Positions 50,855 through 56,209 of a DNA stretch of 56,209 nucleotides are shown here, in pieces. The stretch's first letter is position 1. The number at the start of each line of letters is the position of its first letter. The stretch is taken from positions 1 through 56,209 of the forward strand of contig DATAFJ010000055.1 in assembly GCA_036257535.1 (NCBI GenBank), written 5' to 3'. The notes under the pieces are model-generated. The model made no database searches. It was not told the DNA's origin and saw only the letters and a list, made by a program, of their open reading frames with translations. The position numbers and the translations under genes are program-made. This DNA comes from DATAEE01 sp036257535 (GTDB taxonomy: Bacteria; Acidobacteriota; Vicinamibacteria; Vicinamibacterales; 2-12-FULL-66-21).

Positions 50855-51753
50855 CTCCCACCCTCTTCCCAGAACGTCTCCGACAGATATCGATCGCCGC
50901 CATCCGGAAAGATTGTCACGACCACGCCATCGGTGAGCCGCGAGGCGACCTCGAGGGCCGCGACCATCGCCGCGCCGCTCGATACACCGACGAACAGGCC
51001 ATGCGACGCCGCCAGCCGCCGCGCCATGTCCTGGGCGTCTTCCGTAGAAACTCGGATGTCCTCGTCGGCCAGCGACGGATCGTAAATGCCGGGCACGAGC
51101 GCCGACTCCATGTGCTTCAAGCCCTCGATCCCGTGCAGAGGCGAGTCGGGCTGAACCGAGATCAGCTCGACGCCCGGGTTGAGCTCGCGAAGCCGGCGTC
51201 CCGTGCCGACGAACGTCCCGCCAGTTCCGAGGCCCGCGACGAAATGCGTGACGCGGCCGTCCGTTGCCCGCCAGATCTCCGGCGCTGTTGTTTCGTAATG
51301 CGCGCGCCAGTTCGCGTCATTGTTGTACTGGTCCGCGTAGAAGTAGCGATCCGGCGCCTCAGCGGCCAGGCGACGCGCCTCCCGGATCGCGCCGTCGGAT
51401 CCCTCCAGCGGGCTCGTCACCACGACCTCGGCGCCGTACGCGCGCATTGTCCGCACACGTTCGGGCGTCACGTTCCCAGGCGTACACACGACGACGCGGT
51501 AGCCGCGTGCGGCGCCGATCATTGCGTAGGCAATGCCGGTGTTGCCCGAAGACGCGTCGAGGATCGTGCGACGCGGCGTCAAGGCGCAGGACCGTTCGGC
51601 TTCGTCGATGATGCGCGAGGCTGCCCGCGCTTTCACGGAGCCGCCAGGGTTCTGCCACTCCGCCTTGGCGTGGAGCTCCACTCCCGGCGCCAGGCGGTCA
51701 AACCCCTTCAGTCGCAAGAGCGGCGTCTGACCAATCAGATCCAGTACGACCAT
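50851..51753 (-). CDS. cysM: Cysteine synthase, CysM type
   Basis: PLP fold-type II enzyme of 300 residues from ATG 51753: NPGGSVKARAA (PLP lysine K41, Asp-Arg of the usual KDR replaced by Ala-Arg), SSGNTGIAYAMIG, and phosphate-binding GTGGTFVGTGRRL. In the CysO pathway CysM uses O-phosphoserine or O-acetylserine and a carrier thiocarboxylate as sulfur source. Linkage to Mec and the fused carrier/E1 supports that form over plain O-acetylserine sulfhydrylase. A TTG at 51756 is an alternative. There is no Shine-Dalgarno: a terminator T-run ends four bases before the ATG. Confidence 0.9.
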   Translation of the reverse strand: MVVLDLIGQTPLLRLKGFDRLAPGVELHAKAEWQNPGGSVKARAASRIIDEAERSCALTPRRTILDASSGNTGIAYAMIGAARGYRVVVCTPGNVTPERVRTMRAYGAEVVVTSPLEGSDGAIREARRLAAEAPDRYFYADQYNNDANWRAHYETTAPEIWRATDGRVTHFVAGLGTGGTFVGTGRRLRELNPGVELISVQPDSPLHGIEGLKHMESALVPGIYDPSLADEDIRVSTEDAQDMARRLAASHGLFVGVSSGAAMVAALEVASRLTDGVVVTIFPDGGDRYLSETFWEEGGR

Positions 51754-51757
51754 CAAT

Positions 51758-51793
51758 AAAAAAGCCCGGAAGGCTGTTCGCCTTCCGGGCCCC
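51758..51793 (-). terminator. Intrinsic terminator (attenuator) directly before cysM
   Basis: On the minus strand an 11-bp perfect stem (GCCCGGAAGGC, 51790-51780; complement 51774-51764) with a 5-base loop is followed by six T (51763-51758). The cysM ATG begins four bases later. A bidirectional role is unlikely because nothing converges here. Its 5' arm can instead pair with leader bases 51865-51857, giving an antiterminator. Confidence 0.85.
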
Positions 51794-51826
51794 TGAACTT
51801 CCTTTGCTGGCGTTGTGCCGGCGTTT

Positions 51827-51910
51827 TCAGCAATCGCGCGGGCTGGTCGGCTCGCGGAGGCCCGGTGAGGCGCTCCGACAACAGACGCAGGTAATGGCCC
51901 CGCACACCAT
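51827..51910 (-). CDS. Cys-rich attenuator leader peptide
   Basis: An ATG-initiated 27-codon frame begins MVCGAITCVCCRS and ends with Cys before TGA. It has five Cys codons (3, 8, 10, 11, 27), four of them within the first eleven codons, in a genome where Cys is rare. It lies 37 bases upstream of the terminator stem that precedes cysM. This is the arrangement of amino-acid biosynthetic leader peptides; stalling at the Cys codons would favour the antiterminator. The frame is too short for ordinary gene callers. An in-frame mini-frame MNHST with a GAGGA site ends with TGA immediately before it. Confidence 0.75.
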   Translation of the reverse strand: MVCGAITCVCCRSASPGLREPTSPRDC

Positions 51911-51945
51911 TCAAGTACTGTGGTTCATGACGCGTCCTCTGTCAA
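51911..51945 (-). promoter_or_regulatory. Leader promoter and MNHST mini-frame of the cysM operon
   Basis: TTGACA (51945-51940) with CACAGT 17 bases on (51922-51917) predicts a start near 51910, exactly at the ATG of the Cys-rich leader, which would then be leaderless. Alternatively a longer RNA carries GAGGA (51939-51935) before ATG 51928, encoding MNHST, whose TGA is directly followed by the leader ATG in the same frame. The -10 is weak, so which is used is open. Confidence 0.45.
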
Positions 51946-52010
51946 GCGCCGCCGCGTAATACGGCCGCGGCATCCGCCGCGGATTACGCGGAATGCGCGG
52001 AATAACTAAT
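51946..52010. repeat. Iterated CGCGGAWTA word and inverted repeat upstream of galM
   Basis: CGCGGATTA, CGCGGAATG and CGCGGAATA stand in tandem (51979-52005), and CCGCGTAAT near 51952-51960 is the exact reverse complement of ATTACGCGG within them. CGGATTACGCGGA (51980-51992) also occurs at 2289-2301 after manD. It is another member of the word-repeat palindromes of this genome and lies between the divergent cysM leader and galM. Confidence 0.5.
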
Positions 52011-52029
52011 GTAGGCTACGGTTTCACGC

Positions 52030-53052
52030 ATGGCGGACGATATCTTCGCCCTGACGGGCTCGGGCGGCCTCGAGGTTCGCGCTATCTCCTACGGCGCCAT
52101 CATCGTCTCGATCCGTACGCCCGATCGGACGGGACGATTAGACGACATCGTCCTCGGCTATGACACCACCGAAGATTACGTCCGGCGCAATCCACGATTC
52201 TTCGGGGCCGTCGTCGGACGCGTCGCGAACAGAATTGCGGGCGGAGCCTTCGAGCTCGACGGCCGGCGATATCAGCTTTCGACGAACAACGGACCGAATC
52301 ACTTGCACGGCGGGGTGAAAGGATTCGACAAGGTCGTGTGGAACGCGAGCCCGGGCGCCGACCGTCGATCCGTCACGTTCAGGCGGACGAGCCCGGACGG
52401 CGAGGAAGGATATCCGGGCACGCTGGCGGTGAGCGTCACGTACACCGTCACGGATCGGAACGAGCTGATCGTGGACTACGAGGCGACGACGGATGCGGCG
52501 ACGCCGGTGAACCTGACGCAGCACACGTCGTTCAATCTCACCGGCGCCAGGCGCGACGTCCTCGAGCACGAGGTCTCGATCGATGCGGATCGCTACACGC
52601 CGATCGGCGACGGATTGATCCCCACGGGGGAAGTCGCTTCAGTGGACGGAACGCCGTTCGACTTCCGGAAGCCGACCGCGATCGGCGCGCGTATCGGCGA
52701 CCCGCATCAGCAACTTCAGCGCGGTCGCGGGTACGACCACAATTTCGTCCTCAACGGCACGCCTGCGGGCGGGGGAGGAGGCCTGATTCGGGCGGCGCGT
52801 GTCATGGAGCCGACGACAGGCCGCACGCTGGAAGTTGCGACGACCGAGCCGGGGATGCAGTTCTACTCGGGCAACTTCCTGGATGGCAGCCTGAGCGGCA
52901 AGTCGGCGGTCGCCTACCAATGCCGATGGGGCTTCTGCCTCGAGACGCAGCACTTTCCCGATTCGCCGAACCGCCCTGACTTTCCGTCGACGATTCTGCG
53001 GCCGGGCAAGCAGTACCGGTCGCAGACGGTCTTCGCGTTCGGCGCCGAGTAG
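52030..53052 (+). CDS. galM: Aldose 1-epimerase (galactose mutarotase)
   Basis: Interconverts alpha and beta anomers of galactose and other aldoses, feeding GalK. The 340-residue beta-sandwich protein has GRVANRIAGGAFELDGRRYQLSTNNGPNHLHGG (substrate Arg and first catalytic His, residues about 62-96, split), NLTQHTSFNL (second His), YDHNFVLNG with Asp, and a late catalytic Glu in FCLETQHFPDSPN. No signal peptide is present. It lies apart from galK-galT, next to the cysM leader region. Confidence 0.92.
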   Translation: MADDIFALTGSGGLEVRAISYGAIIVSIRTPDRTGRLDDIVLGYDTTEDYVRRNPRFFGAVVGRVANRIAGGAFELDGRRYQLSTNNGPNHLHGGVKGFDKVVWNASPGADRRSVTFRRTSPDGEEGYPGTLAVSVTYTVTDRNELIVDYEATTDAATPVNLTQHTSFNLTGARRDVLEHEVSIDADRYTPIGDGLIPTGEVASVDGTPFDFRKPTAIGARIGDPHQQLQRGRGYDHNFVLNGTPAGGGGGLIRAARVMEPTTGRTLEVATTEPGMQFYSGNFLDGSLSGKSAVAYQCRWGFCLETQHFPDSPNRPDFPSTILRPGKQYRSQTVFAFGAE

Positions 53053-53172
53053 GCTCGCCATCGTCCGGCGGCGAACACCATCGTCCCAGCGGCGCGACAC
53101 TCCGGGCGGTTGGAACAGCAGGTCTTCGGCGTGAGGAACTGGCATGCAGCTTGGTATGCGCGGAGGACTCGC

Positions 53173-55581
53173 GTGAAGCTTCTTGACGACATCCGGCTTG
53201 CGCTTCGCGGCCTGCGCCGTCAGCCCGGTCTCGTGATGGTGGCGCTCCTGACGCTGGGCATCGCGATCAGCGCGAACATCACCGTCTTTTCGATCGTGAA
53301 CGCGACTCTGCTGCGGCCGCTTCCGTTTGGCGATCGCAGCGACCGAATCGTCTCGGTTCACGCGGCGCACGCATCCGAGGCTGAAGACTGGGCCGACGCG
53401 GAAATCTCGTTTCGCGACCTGCAGGACCTGCGCGCGGCAGGCGCGCTGGAGGATGCCGCCGGCATTGTCGACCGCAACCTAACCCTCCAGGATGGAGATA
53501 CCGAGCGCGTCCTCGGCGGTTCGGTGACACCGAACCTGTTCGCGCTGCTTGGCATCGCACCGATGCTGGGACGTCAGTTCCGTGACGAGGATGCGGCGCC
53601 ACCCGGACTGGAGTCCGTGGTGATCATCACGCACGGAATCTGGCAGCGCCGCCTGGGCGGCCGGCCCGACATCATCGGCAGGACCATCCAGGTGAATGGC
53701 CGCGGTCTTTCGATCGTCGGCGTGATGCCGCCGGGGTTTGCGTTCCCGGCACGGATCGATCTCTATCTTCCACTCCGGTGGGATAACGCACCGCGCACCC
53801 AGCGTGTGGTGACGACGTTCGGCCTGCTGAAGCACGGGCAGACGATCGACCAGGCCCAGAGCGCGGTCAGCACTCTCGCCGCGCACCTCGCGCGCGCGCA
53901 TCCGGACACTCACGAAGGCTGGTCGATGCGCGTCCTTACCTTCCGCGACCTGATGGTCGGCACCGATCGCGGCGAAACGACTCTCCTGCTGATCGCCGTC
54001 GCGTTCGTACTGACGATCGCCTGTTCGAACCTCGCGGCTCTCCTGCTCGCGCGTGGTGAAAGCCGGCGGCGCGAGTTCGCGGTCCGCGTGGCGCTCGGCG
54101 CCAGGCGGTTCGACCTCGTTCGATCGGCGCTGGTCGAAAGCAGTGTGATAACCGTGCTCGGGGCGCTTGCCGGCACGTTTGCCGCCGGCTGGGCGCTCGA
54201 GCTCGTGCCTCGCGCGTTCGCCGACGGCTTGCCGTATTGGGTGGACCTGACGCCGGACCTGCGGGTCGGCGGCTTCCTGCTGGCAATCACCGCGCTGACG
54301 GCGCTGATGCTCGGCATCGCGCCGGGCCTCCGCTTCTCGCGGCCCGACGTCAACGACGCGCTCAAGTCGTCCTCTGGCGCGAGCACCCCGTCTCGAGACG
54401 TTCAGCGACTTCGCGGCCTCCTCGTCGTGGCGCAGGTAGCGCTCTCGGTCTCTCTGGTCGCGGCCGCCGTCCTGCTGACGCGGAGCGTGCTCGCCCTTCA
54501 CAGCGCGAAGAGCGGCTTCGAAGACTCTGACCTCCTGACGTTCCGCACGTATCTCAGCGGCGATCAATACGATGCCCCCGAAGCGCGTGCGGCGGTGCTC
54601 GAGTCGCTCGTCCAGACCCTTCGCACGGCTCCAGGCGTTCGCGACGCCGCGGTCACGACCAGCATCCCCACCGACGACGGCGGCACGCTGATTCAACTGG
54701 TCCCGGGCGGCGAGTGGATTCGCGGGCGCGAGCTGGGGGGACAGCAGGTGGCTGTATCGCCGTCACTGTTCGCTACGCTCGGACTGACGATTGAAGGACG
54801 CACGTTTGCCGATGAGGAATTCGGCAATCCGCGTTCTGACGTCGTGATCGTCAGCCGAGCGCTTGCGCGTCGATTCTGGCCGGGCGAGTCGGCGCTCGAT
54901 CGCCGATTGAATCTCGTCGTTGACGGCCGCCTGGACACACGGCGCGTCGTCGGCGTCGCGTCCGATGTCGTCTACGAAGAGATCGGCGAGGAAACCGAGC
55001 AGGCGCGACTGATCATGTACGTGCCGTACGCGCGCGTCGCGCCGCGCACGATGGCCGTGATGCTCAGGGCGTCGAAGCCCGACGAGGCAACAGCAACGAT
55101 CCGCAGCATCATGCGCAGCCGGTTCACCGCTCTCGCGGTATACGACATCCGTACGATGGACCAGGTACGCGCTTACACGACCTGGGAGCAGAGGATCCTC
55201 GGCGAAGTCATGGCCGTGTTCGCGGCGCTCGCCATGGGACTGGCGTGGCTCGGTGTCTATGGCCTCGTGGCGTACGGCGTGGCGCGCCGGACGCGCGAGA
55301 TCGGGCTGCGCATGGCGCTCGGCGCACAGAGAGTCGACGTTGTGAAGATGATCGTCGCGGATATCGGCCCGCTTGCTCTCGCCGGCATTGGCCTCGGGCT
55401 GCTGTTCGGCGCGGCGCTGACGCGCGGCCTCGAACACGAGGTGTACGGCGTGGATCCGCGCGACCCGACGACGCTGATCGTCGCGGCAGCAGGCATGGCG
55501 CTGGCGATGCTCATCGCGGCGATCTGGCCGGCCGGCCGCGCCATCCGGATTCAGCCCAGCGTCGCGCTTCGCTGCGACTAG
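53173..55581 (+). CDS. ADOP-type MacB-like ABC permease
   Basis: From GTG 53173 the product is 802 residues; GGAGG seven bases upstream decides this start over an upstream in-frame codon. It has the duplicated MacB/FtsX layout: first helix LVMVALLTLGIAISANITVFS, a periplasmic core, AFVLTIACSNLAALLLARGE near 280, a second core and the closing REIGLRMALGAQRVDVVKM. It is an orphan, like the copy at 28873. Sequence identity between the two is low by eye, so they are not a recent duplication. Confidence 0.9.
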   Translation: MKLLDDIRLALRGLRRQPGLVMVALLTLGIAISANITVFSIVNATLLRPLPFGDRSDRIVSVHAAHASEAEDWADAEISFRDLQDLRAAGALEDAAGIVDRNLTLQDGDTERVLGGSVTPNLFALLGIAPMLGRQFRDEDAAPPGLESVVIITHGIWQRRLGGRPDIIGRTIQVNGRGLSIVGVMPPGFAFPARIDLYLPLRWDNAPRTQRVVTTFGLLKHGQTIDQAQSAVSTLAAHLARAHPDTHEGWSMRVLTFRDLMVGTDRGETTLLLIAVAFVLTIACSNLAALLLARGESRRREFAVRVALGARRFDLVRSALVESSVITVLGALAGTFAAGWALELVPRAFADGLPYWVDLTPDLRVGGFLLAITALTALMLGIAPGLRFSRPDVNDALKSSSGASTPSRDVQRLRGLLVVAQVALSVSLVAAAVLLTRSVLALHSAKSGFEDSDLLTFRTYLSGDQYDAPEARAAVLESLVQTLRTAPGVRDAAVTTSIPTDDGGTLIQLVPGGEWIRGRELGGQQVAVSPSLFATLGLTIEGRTFADEEFGNPRSDVVIVSRALARRFWPGESALDRRLNLVVDGRLDTRRVVGVASDVVYEEIGEETEQARLIMYVPYARVAPRTMAVMLRASKPDEATATIRSIMRSRFTALAVYDIRTMDQVRAYTTWEQRILGEVMAVFAALAMGLAWLGVYGLVAYGVARRTREIGLRMALGAQRVDVVKMIVADIGPLALAGIGLGLLFGAALTRGLEHEVYGVDPRDPTTLIVAAAGMALAMLIAAIWPAGRAIRIQPSVALRCD

Positions 55582-55588
55582 TCGGCGC

Positions 55589-56149
55589 TCATCCCGCCTG
55601 CCACTGGCGGATCGCATCCAGTGGATAGAGCAGCATGATGATGTTGAGCGTCAGATTGTCGCGAATGTAGTAGAGGACGAAGAGCTCGAGGGCAATCGTC
55701 AGCAGGACGGTGCCCCAGATCGGCAGGCGCGCGGCCAGGAAAAACCCGACGATCATCGCGACGATGTCCGACACGGAGTTCAGGACGCTGTCGCCGTAGT
55801 AGTCGAGCGAGATCGTCACGGCGCGATACCGGTTGATCACGAAGTCGGTGTTCTCGAACACCTCCCACGCCGACTCCAGACCCACAGCCAGCAGGAGACG
55901 CAGACCGACAGGCAGACGGCGCGCGACGAGCCAGAGCAGCGCGTAGAACCCGAAGCCGTGGATCACGTGCGAGAACGTGTACCAGTCGGAAATGTGCTGG
56001 GAGTTTTCCGCGCTGAAGACGACGCCGTGCCAGAGCTTGACGTAGCCGCACCTGCAGATCGGCACGCGACCCATCAGCAACAGGACGAGAGCAGCCGCGG
56101 CGACGAGAGTGGCGGCGGCGAGGCCGTATCGGCCTCCCGTCTTCAACAT
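55589..56149 (-). CDS. UPF0314/DUF2585-family membrane protein
   Basis: The 186-residue protein has five to six hydrophobic segments and the family hallmark RVPICRCGYVKLWHG (about 28-42) followed by SAENSQHISDWYTFSHVIHGFGFY. The ICxCG cysteines and two His suggest a metal or heme-like site, but function is not known. It converges on the ADOP gene with a 7-bp gap and diverges from the partial gene at 56199. Confidence 0.85.
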   Translation of the reverse strand: MLKTGGRYGLAAATLVAAAALVLLLMGRVPICRCGYVKLWHGVVFSAENSQHISDWYTFSHVIHGFGFYALLWLVARRLPVGLRLLLAVGLESAWEVFENTDFVINRYRAVTISLDYYGDSVLNSVSDIVAMIVGFFLAARLPIWGTVLLTIALELFVLYYIRDNLTLNIIMLLYPLDAIRQWQAG

Positions 56150-56155
56150 TCAGTC

Positions 56156-56183
56156 TTGACCGACCATATTGGTCGGATATAGA
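56156..56183 (+). promoter_or_regulatory. Promoter with TetR-type operator
   Basis: TTGACC (56156-56161), a 16-base spacer and TATAGA (56178-56183) form a sigma-70-like promoter. Overlapping it is CCGACCA-TAT-TGGTCGG (56160-56176), a perfect 7-bp inverted repeat covering the spacer. This is the usual layout of an autorepressed TetR-family operator, though the regulator itself is beyond the window edge. Confidence 0.6.
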
Positions 56184-56198
56184 CTCCGGTTTGCGGAA

Positions 56199-56209
56199 AT
56201 GAGACTCGT
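56199..56209 (+). CDS. Start of a further gene (partial)
   Basis: ATG 56199 follows GCGGA and lies about nine bases after the predicted start of the TetR-operator promoter. Only three codons and part of a fourth (ATG-AGA-CTC) are visible. A TetR-family repressor would fit the operator, but the product cannot be identified from this window. Confidence 0.3.

Noticed and set aside
51781..51853. Possible upstream in-frame extension of cysM through the terminator
   Set aside because: The frame is open but holds no ATG or GTG and the known family N-terminus (DLIGQTPLLRL) begins right at 51753; the region is better explained as leader RNA.

Overview
The window is GC-rich, densely packed bacterial chromosome. 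The gene content fits an Acidobacteriota genome, most likely of the Vicinamibacteria type: two MacB-like ADOP permeases of about 800 residues, several Tat-exported Gfo/Idh/MocA oxidoreductases, a free-standing PKGSYVP-type domain, RsbU-type phosphatases and DinB-fold paralogs. This placement is an inference from gene families; no rRNA, tRNA or phylogenetic marker is present. I see no phage, insertion sequence, integrase or CRISPR array.

Layout. 1-5745 (+): an upstream gene tail, a branched-chain aminotransferase, a D-mannonate dehydratase, then an exported xylose-isomerase-like protein and two Gfo/Idh/MocA oxidoreductases. 5746-6605 (-): a DUF1801 protein and a small lipoprotein. 6684-14444 (-): a tightly coupled seven-gene operon (ApbE, Gfo/Idh/MocA, Old-Yellow-Enzyme-like protein, MFS, SDR, solute-binding protein without a signal peptide, SDR), diverging from 14535-24131 (+): galK, galT, DoxX, FAH-family hydrolase, RbsBAC-type sugar ABC transporter, L-fuconate dehydratase, DinB and a small tyrosine phosphatase. 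24137-27329 (-): an LldD-like alpha-hydroxyacid dehydrogenase and a Cache-HAMP-PP2C phosphatase. 27378-32694: DinB, an exported metallo-hydrolase, an ADOP permease and an MFS sugar-acid transporter. The MFS gene diverges from glucarate dehydratase and KDG dehydratase (32708-34893). 35010-40945: SMP-30 lactonase, another Tat-exported Gfo/Idh/MocA protein, an NTF2-like protein, a PDZ/multi-TM/GAF/PP2C phosphatase and DinB. 41004-42991 (-): methionine salvage genes mtnB, mtnD and mtnC. 43079-48350 (-): a membrane protein and a coupled operon of ROK regulator, secreted protein, IolB-like isomerase, cupin and PKGSYVP protein. 48530-51910 (-): a cysteine-biosynthesis operon. 52030-56209: galM, a second ADOP permease, a UPF0314 membrane protein and the start of a further gene behind a likely autoregulated promoter.

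Metabolically the region is specialised for uptake and oxidation of plant or microbial sugars and sugar acids. It holds three acid-sugar dehydratases of the enolase superfamily, Leloir galactose genes, parts of the non-phosphorylating L-fucose route and the D-glucarate route.

The most striking feature is the cysteine operon. It encodes CysM, a Mec-type JAMM protease and one polypeptide that fuses a MoaD/CysO-like sulfur carrier, a MoeZ-like E1 and a rhodanese. It is preceded by an unannotated Cys-rich leader peptide (51827-51910) and a perfect intrinsic terminator that runs straight into the cysM start codon. This is the layout of a cysteine-responsive transcription attenuator.
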